Part shown: one piece after another, positions 1 to 8,502 of the stretch
Layout: each line of letters starts with the position of its first letter
Numbering within the stretch: the stretch's first letter is position 1
Source of the DNA: Afipia massiliensis
GTDB lineage: Bacteria; Pseudomonadota; Alphaproteobacteria; Rhizobiales; Xanthobacteraceae
NCBI RefSeq assembly: GCF_014203115.1
Contig: NZ_JACHIJ010000004.1
Span: forward strand, 372,001 to 436,000
Direction: 5' to 3'
DNA length: 64,000 nucleotides
Made by a program: the position numbers and the translations under genes
The notes under the pieces: generated by a model
Told to the model about the DNA's origin: nothing
The model's database searches: none
The model's input: the letters and a program-made list of their open reading frames with translations, nothing else

Positions 1-712
1 TCCCGGGATCGCGGATGCCCTCGATGAACATCAGGATCACGTCGGTGTTCGCGTCCTGCGCCATGTAGTCGAGAAATTCACCGGCGGCGAGATCGGACTC
101 GTTCCCGGTGCTGATGACATTGCTGACGGCAACGCCCATCGCCTTGGCGCGGTTGTAGATCGCAAAGCCGATGCCACCGCTTTGGGCGATGATACCGACG
201 CGGCGCGGTGTCGCCAGCAGCCGCGGCGCATCCGGATTGACATCGACCGTCGGGCTGAAAGTGGCGGCGATGCGCTGCGGCTCGTTGTAGAAGCCTTCGG
301 CGTTCGGCCCCGAGATGCGCATGCCGGTGCGCTTCGCAAGCAGCGCGATCTCGGCCTGCATGCCGGCGCTCTCACCGCCCTCCTCCGCGAAGCCTGAGGA
401 AATCACAATCGCGTTCTTCGCCCCCGCTGCCGCGCATTCCTGCAGGGCACCGAGAACCGCACGCGCCGGAATGATCACGATGGCGAGATCGACCGGCGCT
501 CCAATCGCCGTGATCGACGGATAACACCGAAGATCGCCGACGCTGTCATAGGAGGGGTTGACGGGATAGATCTCTCCGGCAAATCCATTCCTGCGCAGAA
601 ACGTCAGCAACATGCCGGGGATTTTCTTGTCGTCCCGCGACGCGCCGATGATGGCGATGCTTTTCGGTGAAAAGAATGTGTCCAGCGGGTGTTGGGGCAC
701 GTCTTGGCTCAC
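1..712 (-). CDS. Acyl-CoA synthetase (NDP-forming) / CoA-binding protein, N-terminal part, cut by window edge
   Basis: The reading frame is open from a GTG at 712 to the window edge, giving 237 residues. The N-terminus carries a CoA-binding Rossmann segment (FFSPKSIAIIGASRDDKKIPG), a later GEIYPVNP stretch, and the succinyl-CoA-synthetase-like segment VGIIAQSGGIGFAIYNRAKA followed by STGNESD. This order is typical of ADP-forming acetyl/acyl-CoA synthetases, which make or use an acyl-CoA through a phospho-histidine. The C-terminal ATP-grasp half lies outside. The GTG overlaps the TGA of the upstream VOC gene by 4 bp (GTGA), so translation is probably coupled. The substrate cannot be read from this part; the neighbouring crotonase and binding protein suggest an organic acid (inference). 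Confidence 0.85.
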   Translation of the reverse strand, partial: MSQDVPQHPLDTFFSPKSIAIIGASRDDKKIPGMLLTFLRRNGFAGEIYPVNPSYDSVGDLRCYPSITAIGAPVDLAIVIIPARAVLGALQECAAAGAKNAIVISSGFAEEGGESAGMQAEIALLAKRTGMRISGPNAEGFYNEPQRIAATFSPTVDVNPDAPRLLATPRRVGIIAQSGGIGFAIYNRAKAMGVAVSNVISTGNESDLAAGEFLDYMAQDANTDVILMFIEGIRDPG

Positions 713-1458
713 GCGGTGATACGAAAATCGACGCCGCCGAGGCCGAACGAACTTCCGGTCACCGCATGGCCTCTTTCCTGCGCGGCGCGCAACACGGCGG
801 CCGGGTCGCGAACACGAAAAGTGAGTCCGCTCATGATCTCGCTGTCGCCTTCGACACACCGGATCCGGCAATTGACCAGAACAATCTCGGTGCCGGTTGC
901 GGGAGCACCGATGATGCGGCTCCAGTGGTCCGCGAGTCCGCGCGGATCAGGGCTTGTCAGGATGACCTCCGTCAGCGCCGTCGTCACATCGTCGCGGATC
1001 GACTTGTCCCAGTCAGGGCCGGCCGGCGGATAGGCGCCGCGAATGTTGTCGCTGTCGGCGGTGTGATTGAACTCGATGAAAGCGGCGCGGCAATCGCGCG
1101 GATGAAGCTGGACGCCGAGATAGGGTGGACGATCGATGACGTGAGAAATCCGCACGCCGATGGCTTCAGCATTCTTCTGCCGTTCGCGCGGATCGGGACA
1201 GGACAGGATCGCCATGTAGCCGCCACGGCCGCCGGTCTTGTCGATGAACCGCCCGGCGGCGGTGCCCTCACGAAACGGGGCGACGACCTCAAGCAGGATT
1301 GTGTCGACCGGGAGCAGCGCATTCTCCAGGCCGTAGCGCGCCACATTGGGATCGCGGTAGCGGACCGTCAGCCCCATGATCGCCGCGATGTCGCCAACCA
1401 CCGGCTCAAGGTGCGGCGCGACCAGACAGATTTGCCGCATTCGTGTCGCGTCAGTCAT
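709..1458 (-). CDS. VOC-family (glyoxalase/dioxygenase fold) protein
   Basis: A 249-residue cytosolic protein with two beta-alpha-beta-beta-beta modules, roughly residues 5-120 and 130-245, as in the vicinal-oxygen-chelate family. The N-terminal module opens RQICLVAPHLEPVVGDIAAI and contains a GGYMAIL strand. The second ends with a VRDPAAVLRAAQERGHAV helix. This resembles the glyoxalase-like VOC proteins found beside CoA ligases. Metal ligands cannot be assigned with certainty. The ATG at 1458 follows GGAGCG at good spacing, and the stop overlaps the GTG of the acyl-CoA synthetase. Its reaction is unknown; the context suggests modification of an organic acid or acyl-CoA (inference). Confidence 0.75.
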   Translation of the reverse strand: MTDATRMRQICLVAPHLEPVVGDIAAIMGLTVRYRDPNVARYGLENALLPVDTILLEVVAPFREGTAAGRFIDKTGGRGGYMAILSCPDPRERQKNAEAIGVRISHVIDRPPYLGVQLHPRDCRAAFIEFNHTADSDNIRGAYPPAGPDWDKSIRDDVTTALTEVILTSPDPRGLADHWSRIIGAPATGTEIVLVNCRIRCVEGDSEIMSGLTFRVRDPAAVLRAAQERGHAVTGSSFGLGGVDFRITA

Positions 1459-1547
1459 GCAGGCGCTCCAATGTCGCTCTTATTCATTGATAGGCGAGAT
1501 TTTCGGCGAGCACGATCCTCGAAAGCCAGAGCTCTCGCGATCACGCC

Positions 1548-2336
1548 TTAATGTCCCTTGAACACCGCCTTGCGCTTTTCCATGAAGGCCTTCGCGGCTT
1601 CGCGATGATCAGCGGTTTCCGAGCAGCGGGTGTGATGCGCGGACTCGGCGTCGAAGCAGGCTTCGAGCGACAGGGTTTCAGCATTGTTGATGTTGCGCTT
1701 GATGTAGCCCAGCGTCACAGTCGGTCCCTGCGCCAGCGACATGGCAAGTTCAGTCGCCGCGTCGGCCACATCGGCATCCGGGACAACCTTGGTGACCATC
1801 CCGAGCGCAAGGGCTTCCTGCGCCGTGAGGACGGGCGACATCAGATAAAGCTCGCGCGCCTTGGCGCTGCCGAGCATTTGCGTCAGGAAATATGTGCCGC
1901 CGTAATCGCCCGAGAAGCCGACCTTGGCAAACGCCGTCGTGATCTTGGCCGATACGCCGGCGACGCGCAGATCGCAGGACAGCGCGATCGACAGACCCGC
2001 GCCCGCCGCCGCGCCGTCGATCTGCGCCACGACCGGCTTCGGCAGTTCATGCAGCAGTCGCGAAACTTCCATACCGCGCCGCAGATTGGCGCGCTTCGTC
2101 TCATATGTAAGTTCCGACTTGTTCTCGGCCATCGACTTGACGTCGCCGCCGACACAAAACGTACCGTTGGCGCCACGCAGGAGTACGGCGCGAACCTCGG
2201 TGTCGTCCGCCGCCCGCCGCGCCGCCTCGATGAGATCCGCCGACATTTCCGCGTTGATCGCGTTGCGCCGCTCCGGCCGGTTCATGGTGATCGTCAACAG
2301 ACCGCGATCGAGACTCTGCAGAACCGTGCCGCTCAT
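1548..2336 (-). CDS. Enoyl-CoA hydratase/isomerase family protein
   Basis: A 262-residue crotonase-fold protein. The first oxyanion-hole segment is GTFCVGGDVKSM near residue 65, and the second is DGAAAGAGLSIALSCDLRVA near residue 110. The first catalytic Glu of classical hydratases is replaced (GAGLS), and the second region reads FSGDYGGTYFL with an Asp. That pattern is closer to PaaG-like isomerases or atypical members than to a standard crotonase. The ATG at 2336 is chosen because AGGAGG lies 5 nt upstream; the frame stays open to 2393 but lacks such a site there. It belongs with the acyl-CoA synthetase and VOC genes on the same strand. Confidence 0.85.
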   Translation of the reverse strand: MSGTVLQSLDRGLLTITMNRPERRNAINAEMSADLIEAARRAADDTEVRAVLLRGANGTFCVGGDVKSMAENKSELTYETKRANLRRGMEVSRLLHELPKPVVAQIDGAAAGAGLSIALSCDLRVAGVSAKITTAFAKVGFSGDYGGTYFLTQMLGSAKARELYLMSPVLTAQEALALGMVTKVVPDADVADAATELAMSLAQGPTVTLGYIKRNINNAETLSLEACFDAESAHHTRCSETADHREAAKAFMEKRKAVFKGH

Positions 2337-2404
2337 GGAGACCTCCTGTGTTGGACAGCATAACGCGCCGGCCGAAGCCGGCGCTTTATGCAACTAGGAT
2401 AGAG

Positions 2405-3610
2405 CTACTTCTTGATCAGCGGGCAGCGCGACGCGTCCAGCGACTGGAAGGCCTGGTCGCCCGGGATCGTCGCGAGCAGCTTGTAGTTGTCCCAACGCCC
2501 CTTCGATTCCGACGGCTTCTTCACCTCGAACAGATACATGTCGTGGGTCATGCGGCCGTCTTCACGGATCTTGCCGCCCTTGGCGAACATGTCGTTGATC
2601 GGCGTCGACTTCATGATCTTCATCACAGCGGCGGGGTCGGTGGTGCCCGCTTCCTTCACCGCCTTGAGATAGTGAGTGACCGAGGAGTACACGCCTGCCT
2701 GCGCGGAGGTCGGCACGCGCTTGATCTTGTCCATGAAGCGCTTCGAAAATGCGCGCGTCTCGTCATTCAAATCCCAGTACCAGGCTTCGGCCAGCACGAG
2801 ACCCTGCGCGGTCTCAAGCCCGATGCTGTCGATATCGGTGACGAAGGCGAGCAGCGGCGACATCTTCTGTCCGCCCTTCATCAGGCCGAACTCCGCACCC
2901 TGCTTGATCGCGTTGATGGTGTCGCCGCCGGCGTTGGCAAGACCGACGACTTTCGCCTTCGATCCCTGCGCCTGCAGCAGGAACGAGGAGAAGTCCGAGG
3001 TGTTGAGCGGATGCTTGACGGTGCCGAGCACCTTGCCGCCCATCTTGGTCACAACAGCGGACGTATCCTTTTCAAGATCCTGTCCGAACGCGTAATCGGC
3101 CTGAAGGAAGTACCAGGTGTCGAGACCCGCCTTCACGGCAGCAAGGCCGGTCGAGTTGGCCTGCCCGAAGGTATCGAACACATAATGCACTGTGTAAGGA
3201 CCGCAGGCTTCGTTCGTCAAGCGAACCGAGCCCGGACCGTTGAACATGATGATCTTGTTACGCGCCTTGGCGATCTCGTTGGCGGCGAGCGCCGTCGCCG
3301 ATGCCGCGACGTCGATAATCGCTTCGACGCCCTGATTGTCGAACATGTCGCGGGCGATGCTCGACGACAGGTCCGCCTTGTTCAGGTGATCCGCCGCGAT
3401 GATCTCGATCTTGCGGCCGAGCACTTCGCCGCCGAAATCCTCCGCCGCCATCTTCGCTGCAGTCTCGCTGCCGACGCCGGTGATGTCGGCGTACAAACCC
3501 GACATGTCGAGGATCGCGCCGAGCTTCAGAGGCGGCTTGCCCTGCGCCATGGCCGCGCCTGAGCCGAGCACGACAGCGGATGAAATAAGAGTTGCGATAA
3601 TTTTCTTCAA
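2405..3610 (-). CDS. Branched-chain amino acid/organic acid ABC transporter substrate-binding protein (LivJ-like)
   Basis: A 401-residue periplasmic binding protein of the Leu/Ile/Val-binding family (type I fold). A Sec signal peptide (MKKIIATLISSAVVLGSGAAMAQG) is followed by PPLKLGAILDMSGLYADITG, the usual opening of the mature domain. A TSDFSSFLLQAQ segment and a hinge-containing C-terminal lobe follow. The start is TTG at 3610 with GGGAG 6 nt upstream; it is the only start that preserves the signal peptide. No permease or ATPase genes adjoin it. Its position beside acyl-CoA genes suggests uptake of an aromatic or short organic acid rather than an amino acid (inference). Confidence 0.9.
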   Translation of the reverse strand: MKKIIATLISSAVVLGSGAAMAQGKPPLKLGAILDMSGLYADITGVGSETAAKMAAEDFGGEVLGRKIEIIAADHLNKADLSSSIARDMFDNQGVEAIIDVAASATALAANEIAKARNKIIMFNGPGSVRLTNEACGPYTVHYVFDTFGQANSTGLAAVKAGLDTWYFLQADYAFGQDLEKDTSAVVTKMGGKVLGTVKHPLNTSDFSSFLLQAQGSKAKVVGLANAGGDTINAIKQGAEFGLMKGGQKMSPLLAFVTDIDSIGLETAQGLVLAEAWYWDLNDETRAFSKRFMDKIKRVPTSAQAGVYSSVTHYLKAVKEAGTTDPAAVMKIMKSTPINDMFAKGGKIREDGRMTHDMYLFEVKKPSESKGRWDNYKLLATIPGDQAFQSLDASRCPLIKK

Positions 3611-3789
3611 TGCAGTCTCCCGTTATGCGCGCCTTCGCCGGCGGCATCTTCCTTGGATTTCATCATGGCGCAACGATGCGCCAGCGACAAGGCCATGCGG
3701 CCTTCGCCCTTGACTCACGCCGGTGAAATTACAAGTTTGCGAACCGACAGCCCCGTTTCGCGGGCGCGCGTTTCGCCAGACGGAATGAC

Positions 3790-4764
3790 ATGCGGGTTTT
3801 GATTACCGGAGCGGGTGGATTTATCGGATCCGAACTTGTGCGCGCACTGCTGAGCACAGGGCAACTCATCGACAGACACGGAGTCCCGCGCGCGATCGAT
3901 CGCGTGTTGCTGGTCGATTCATATCTGCCCATCGGCTCAGGCGAGAGCTGGGTTGAACGTATCCAGGGCGACATATCTGATGACGCCGTCCTGCGGCGCA
4001 TCGCGGATTGGCAGCCGGACAGTGTGTTCCACCTCGCCGCCATGCTTACCAGCGCGGCCGCCAATGAGCCTGACCGCGCGCTGCATGTGAATGTCTCGGC
4101 GCTGGCGCAACTCATCGCCCTGGTCGGATCGCAGACGGCGCCGCCGAAGTTCATTTTCCCGAGTTCGATCGCCGTGTTTGGCGGCGCTCTGCCTGATGTC
4201 GTGGACGACGATCTGGTTCAGCATCCGCAAACGTCATACGGCACGCACAAGTCGATCGCGGAACTGATGCTCGCGGATGCCACCCGGCGCGGCGAGATCG
4301 AAGGCAGATCGCTGCGGCTGCCGATCGTGCTGGTTCATCCAGGCCCGCCGACATCGTCCGTCTCGGATCGCGTCGCTGCCATCGTCCGCGATGCCGTCGC
4401 CGGACGCGATGTCACCGTGCCGCTGAAAAGCGAGACACACATCCCGGTCGTGTCGGTTGCCGCCGTCGTGGCAGGGTTAATGGCTATGCATGACGTCACA
4501 TCCGCAAAACTCAACGGCATCACCGCGATCAACCTTCCGGCGCTGACGGTGAGCATGGCGGACATCGTTGCCGCACTGAGGAGAACCGTGGACCCATCTC
4601 GCCTGGGGAAAATCACCTTCGCGCCCGACGCGACGCTGGAAGCCATTGTCGATAGCTGGCCCAAGGGCTTTGTTTCGCGCACAGCATCCGCCGTCGGCAT
4701 ATCAAGCGATGCCAGCTTCGAAAGCATCGCCCGGCATTACATCGCGAGTCTCGGCAATGCATGA
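3790..4764 (+). CDS. NAD-dependent epimerase/dehydratase, D-erythronate dehydrogenase (DenD)-like
   Basis: A 324-residue short-chain dehydrogenase of the extended type. The NAD-binding motif ITGAGGFIGSEL is at residues 5-16. The segment VFHLAAMLTSAAANEPD and the catalytic Y-x-x-x-K (SYGTHKSIAE) follow. The AAMLTSAAAN signature and the LPIVLVHPGPPTSSVSDRV stretch match the DenD group (oxidation of D-erythronate, C4 sugar acids), but the exact substrate is inferred. Its stop overlaps the start of the downstream FMO gene by 8 bp, so the two are co-transcribed. Confidence 0.8.
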   Translation: MRVLITGAGGFIGSELVRALLSTGQLIDRHGVPRAIDRVLLVDSYLPIGSGESWVERIQGDISDDAVLRRIADWQPDSVFHLAAMLTSAAANEPDRALHVNVSALAQLIALVGSQTAPPKFIFPSSIAVFGGALPDVVDDDLVQHPQTSYGTHKSIAELMLADATRRGEIEGRSLRLPIVLVHPGPPTSSVSDRVAAIVRDAVAGRDVTVPLKSETHIPVVSVAAVVAGLMAMHDVTSAKLNGITAINLPALTVSMADIVAALRRTVDPSRLGKITFAPDATLEAIVDSWPKGFVSRTASAVGISSDASFESIARHYIASLGNA

Positions 4765-6079
4765 CACGACGGCGGCGGCTTCACCGGACATCTGCATCAT
4801 CGGCGCCGGCTCGTCAGGCGTCGCGGTCGCCAAGGCCTTGCGCGACCAGGGACTGTCATTCGACTGCTTCGAAAAGGGATCGAATCTCGGCGGCATGTGG
4901 CGCTACGAGAACGACAATGGCGTGTCCTGCGCCTATCGCAGCCTTCACATCGACACCAGCCGTAACAATCTCGGCTATCCGGATTTTTCCATCCCCGCCG
5001 ATCAGCCGGACTTTCTCTCGCATCGGCAGCTGCTGACCTATCTCGAATCCTATGCCGATCACTTCAAGGTCCGCTCAGCGATCGCATTCAACACCGAAGT
5101 GACCTCCGTTGAGAGAATCGATGACGGCCGCTGGCGGGTTGTGACCGCCGACGGCCGTCCGCGAAACTACCGCGCTGTCGTGGTCGCCAACGGGCATTTG
5201 TGGAATCCGCGCTGGCCATCATTTCCCGGCACATTCGACGGCGTCGCCATCCATTCCAGCGAATACCGCACCGCCGCGCCGTTCGACGACAAGAACGTTC
5301 TGGTGGTCGGCATCGGCAACTCCGCCGTCGATATTGCGGTCGACCTTTGCAAGCGCGCAAAGAGCGTCACGCTGTCGACGCGAACCGGCGCTCACGTGAT
5401 GCCGAAATACATGATGGGAATCCCGACCGACCGCTGGTCGGCGTTCTTTTCCCGCAAGCTGAAATTCCCGACGCTGCTGACGCGCATGATCATGGCGCGG
5501 CTAGCTTTCTTCGCCGTGGGCGATCAGTGCCGGTTCGGAATTCCGAAGCCGAAACATCCGATGTGGCGCGAGCATGCGACCATCAGTCAGGAACTGCTGC
5601 CCTATCTCGGGCACGGCTGGATCGGCATCAAACCGAATGTCGTGAAGCTTGCCGGCGCCGCGGTCGAATTCGCGGACGGGTCGCGCAATCCATTCGACGC
5701 CATCATTTATGCGACGGGATACAAGACGACATTCCCGTTTCTGACGCCGTCACTGTTCTCGGTGACCGACGGCGAAATGGTCGACCTCTATCGCCGTATG
5801 ACGCCGCCCGGCCTGCCTGGGCTCTATTTCGCCGGCCTGGTGCAGCCGATCGGTGCAACAATTCCGCTGGTCGAGGTGCAGGCGCGATGGATCGCGGCGG
5901 CGCTTGCGGATAGAATGGCGCTGCCCTCCGCCGCCGACATGGCGCGCGAAGTCAGATCGCACCACGAGCAGAAGCAGCGGACGTGGCTGAACTCGGCGCG
6001 ATACACTCTGGAAGTGGATTTCAAGAGCTACGTTGGCGCGCTTCGCAAGGACATGGAGCGCAATCAGGCAGGCCTCTGA
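4757..6079 (+). CDS. Flavin-containing monooxygenase
   Basis: A 440-residue class B flavoprotein monooxygenase. The FAD-binding fingerprint IIGAGSSGVAVAKAL lies near residue 13. The FMO-identifying motif F-x-G-x-x-x-H-x-x-x-Y is intact (FDGVAIHSSEY), and the second Rossmann motif VVGIGNSAVDIAV (NADPH) comes next. The C-terminal ATGYKTTFPF matches the FMO ATG motif. Such enzymes oxygenate nitrogen, sulfur or carbonyl substrates; the substrate here is unknown. The start at ATG 4757 is preferred because it begins just before the FAD fold; the frame is open upstream only inside the epimerase gene. Confidence 0.85.
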   Translation: MHDTTAAASPDICIIGAGSSGVAVAKALRDQGLSFDCFEKGSNLGGMWRYENDNGVSCAYRSLHIDTSRNNLGYPDFSIPADQPDFLSHRQLLTYLESYADHFKVRSAIAFNTEVTSVERIDDGRWRVVTADGRPRNYRAVVVANGHLWNPRWPSFPGTFDGVAIHSSEYRTAAPFDDKNVLVVGIGNSAVDIAVDLCKRAKSVTLSTRTGAHVMPKYMMGIPTDRWSAFFSRKLKFPTLLTRMIMARLAFFAVGDQCRFGIPKPKHPMWREHATISQELLPYLGHGWIGIKPNVVKLAGAAVEFADGSRNPFDAIIYATGYKTTFPFLTPSLFSVTDGEMVDLYRRMTPPGLPGLYFAGLVQPIGATIPLVEVQARWIAAALADRMALPSAADMAREVRSHHEQKQRTWLNSARYTLEVDFKSYVGALRKDMERNQAGL

Positions 6080-6092
6080 TGGCGAGATGCCG

Positions 6093-6929
6093 ATGAGCAA
6101 GCGCGGGGAGCGTGTCGCAGGACTTGCGATGAGCGTCGCATTGATCATCTGTACTTGCGTTCAACCGGCGCTTGCCGCATGCGCGTTCGCGCTGCAGGGC
6201 GATGGCCGCGTAAGCCGCGTGCTTGACGCGAAGACCTTTCGGCTTGAGGACGGACGCGAGGTGCGTCTCGCCGGGATCGAGCTTGCTGCAGACAGCGCGG
6301 ATCGCGGCAAGGCCATGCTGGCCGCGCTGATCGAAAGCCGCGACGTCTCGCTGCACGGTTCTGACGACACACCGGATCGCTACGGGCGCCAACCGGCTTT
6401 TGTCGCCCTGAAGGGATCGGGGACACAGGTCCAGTTCGAGATGCTCTCGCGTGGCGAAGCCCTGGCGTCACCCACCGTCAGCGACCCGGCATGTTCCCGC
6501 GCGCTGCTGGCCGCCGAGGCTGCCGCGCGTGCGGCAAGACGCGGCATCTGGACCGGTTCCGCTGCCTTAAAAAACGCGGAAAGCACCGACGATATTTTGG
6601 CTCGATTGGGACGCTTTACTATAGTGGAGGGGACGGTTTCGTCGGCCCGACTGGCCGGCGCGACATTTTATGTCAATTTCGGACGCCGATGGACACGGGA
6701 CTTTGCCGTGACTATTTCAAGGCGCATGATGCCGTCTGTCGAGGCGGCTGGAATTGACCTTAAGTCCCTGAAGGACAAGAGAGTTCGGGTTCGGGGCTGG
6801 ATCGAGAAGCGCGGCGGGCCGCGGATCGAGATAACCCACCCGGGGCAACTCGAGTTGATCGGCGCAGCCAGGACGATCTCGGGTGATCTGGCCGTAAAGA
6901 AATTTGTGCCTGAGGATGAGGGTAAATAG
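6093..6929 (+). CDS. Secreted thermonuclease (SNase)-like protein with altered active site
   Basis: About 278 residues with a signal peptide (GLAMSVALIICTCVQPALA) and a staphylococcal-nuclease-like barrel: the strand GREVRLAGIELAADS corresponds to RLAGIDAPE of active homologues, followed by DRYGRQPAF. The Arg residues of the active site are present, but the position of the general-base Glu after RLAGI appears to be Ala. Catalysis is therefore doubtful. A C-terminal OB-like segment (KDKRVRVRGWIEKRGGPRIEI) follows. GGCGAG six bases upstream supports ATG 6093; ATG 6087 is also possible. The stop lies inside the start region of the next gene (overlap 14 bp), so the two are coupled. Confidence 0.75.
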   Translation: MSKRGERVAGLAMSVALIICTCVQPALAACAFALQGDGRVSRVLDAKTFRLEDGREVRLAGIELAADSADRGKAMLAALIESRDVSLHGSDDTPDRYGRQPAFVALKGSGTQVQFEMLSRGEALASPTVSDPACSRALLAAEAAARAARRGIWTGSAALKNAESTDDILARLGRFTIVEGTVSSARLAGATFYVNFGRRWTRDFAVTISRRMMPSVEAAGIDLKSLKDKRVRVRGWIEKRGGPRIEITHPGQLELIGAARTISGDLAVKKFVPEDEGK

Positions 6930-8421
6930 AGACGTGGCGGTATCTGCAAGCCAACGAGACCCACGGAACTCCCCCCGCGTTTTCGCGGCGGCAGCCCTGT
7001 GCGCGTCGTTGGGTTTGAGCGCCTGCGGCGACCTCGGCCGATTCCAGACCGCATCGAACGCAAGCTTCGCACCGATCAAGCCGAACAAGCCCGCAGCCCA
7101 GACTCCGGCGACCGAACGCGAGCATAGCCGCATACTCGCGTCCTATGGCGGATCCTATGACGATCCGCGGCTGGAAGCCCTGATCACCAAAACCGTCGAT
7201 CGCCTCGTCGCGGCGTCCGAGCGGCCCGATCTCGCCTACAAGGTGACGATCCTGAATTCCGGCGCGGTCAACGCCTTCGCGCTGCCGACCGGGCAGCTTT
7301 ACGTCACGCGCGGGTTGATCGCGCTCGCCAGCGACACATCCGAACTGTCGTCGGTGCTCGCGCATGAGATGGCGCATGTCTTGGCCAAGCATGCGGCGAT
7401 CCGCGAGGATCAGGCCAAGCAGGCCGCCGTCGTCACCCGCGTGGTCGCCGACATGGGCAGCGATTCCGATATGAATGCGCTAGCGCTGGCGAAGACCAAA
7501 CTGACCATGGCGAGCTTTTCACGCTCGCAGGAATTCGAAGCCGACGGCATTGGCGTCGGCATCGCCGCGCGCGCCAAGTTCGATCCGTTCGGCGCGTCCC
7601 GTTTTCTCACCGCGATGGAGCGCAACGCCGCGCTGAAGGCCGGCCGCGCGCCCGCCGACCCGCGTTCGCTGGACTTCCTGTCGTCACACCCGGCGACACC
7701 GGAGCGTGTGCAGAACGCACAGTCCAGCGCGCGTCAGTACTCGTCGCCGGAAGGCGGCGAACGTGATCGCGATGCCTATCTCTCCGCAATCGACAATCTT
7801 GTTTACGGCGAAGACCCGAGCGAAGGCTTTGTGCGCGGGCGGCGCTTCCTGCATCCGAAGCTGGGCTTCACGTTCCAGGTTCCGGACGGATTCGTGCTTG
7901 AGAACACGGCGCAGGCCGTTGTCGGCGTGCGCGAAGGCGGCGCACAGGCGATGCGCTTCGACGTGGTGCGGGTCCCCGCGGAACAGACGCTCGGCGACTA
8001 CCTCAATTCCGGCTGGATGGAGAATGTCGACAAGTCGTCGACCGAGGACACCAGCATCAACGGCTTCCCGTCCGCGACTGCGACGGCCAGCGGCGATCAG
8101 TGGCAGTTCAGAATCTACGCCCTGCGTTTCGGCAGCGACGTCTATCGCTTCATTTTCGCGGCCAAGAAGAAAACGCCGGAAGGCGATCGCAGCTTCCGCG
8201 ACACGGTGAATTCGTTCCGGCGACTGACGCTGGCCGAGATCCAGGCGGCCCGGCCGCTGCGGATCAAGGTCGTCACTGTGCAGCCTGGCGATACCGTGGA
8301 ATCGGTGGCCCACCGGATGCAGGGCGTCGATCGCCCGGTCGACCGATTCCGCGTCCTGAACGGTCTTGATTCCCGCTCGACACTGAAGCCGCGCGACCGC
8401 GTGAAGATCGTGGTCGACTGA
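6916..8421 (+). CDS. M48-family metalloprotease, lipoprotein, with C-terminal LysM-like segment
   Basis: About 501 residues. A lipobox (SLGLSACGD) predicts lipid attachment after a signal peptide. The zinc protease motif HEMAHVLAKH (HExxH) follows, with the third ligand in EFEADGIGV, as in BepA/YfgC-type M48 proteases that guard outer-membrane protein assembly. The last 55 residues (VTVQPGDTVESVAHRM onward, ending KPRDRVKIVVD) look like one LysM-type peptidoglycan-binding unit. The start is not certain: ATG 6916 lies inside the preceding gene, and GTG 6934 is an alternative. Transcription probably ends at the terminator at 8445-8476. Confidence 0.88.
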   Translation: MRVNRDVAVSASQRDPRNSPRVFAAAALCASLGLSACGDLGRFQTASNASFAPIKPNKPAAQTPATEREHSRILASYGGSYDDPRLEALITKTVDRLVAASERPDLAYKVTILNSGAVNAFALPTGQLYVTRGLIALASDTSELSSVLAHEMAHVLAKHAAIREDQAKQAAVVTRVVADMGSDSDMNALALAKTKLTMASFSRSQEFEADGIGVGIAARAKFDPFGASRFLTAMERNAALKAGRAPADPRSLDFLSSHPATPERVQNAQSSARQYSSPEGGERDRDAYLSAIDNLVYGEDPSEGFVRGRRFLHPKLGFTFQVPDGFVLENTAQAVVGVREGGAQAMRFDVVRVPAEQTLGDYLNSGWMENVDKSSTEDTSINGFPSATATASGDQWQFRIYALRFGSDVYRFIFAAKKKTPEGDRSFRDTVNSFRRLTLAEIQAARPLRIKVVTVQPGDTVESVAHRMQGVDRPVDRFRVLNGLDSRSTLKPRDRVKIVVD

Positions 8422-8444
8422 ATCTTCGGACAAGCATCATTCAG

Positions 8445-8476
8445 CAAAAAGCCCGGCGCAAAGGCCGGGCTTTTCT
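8445..8476. terminator. Bidirectional rho-independent terminator between M48 protease and carD
   Basis: A 7-bp GC stem GCCCGGC / GCCGGGC (8451-8457 with 8464-8470) has an A-run on the left and a T-run on the right, so it can terminate both convergent genes. Confidence 0.85.
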
Positions 8477-8502
8477 TATTCCAAATTATTGCTAGAGGCC
8501 GA

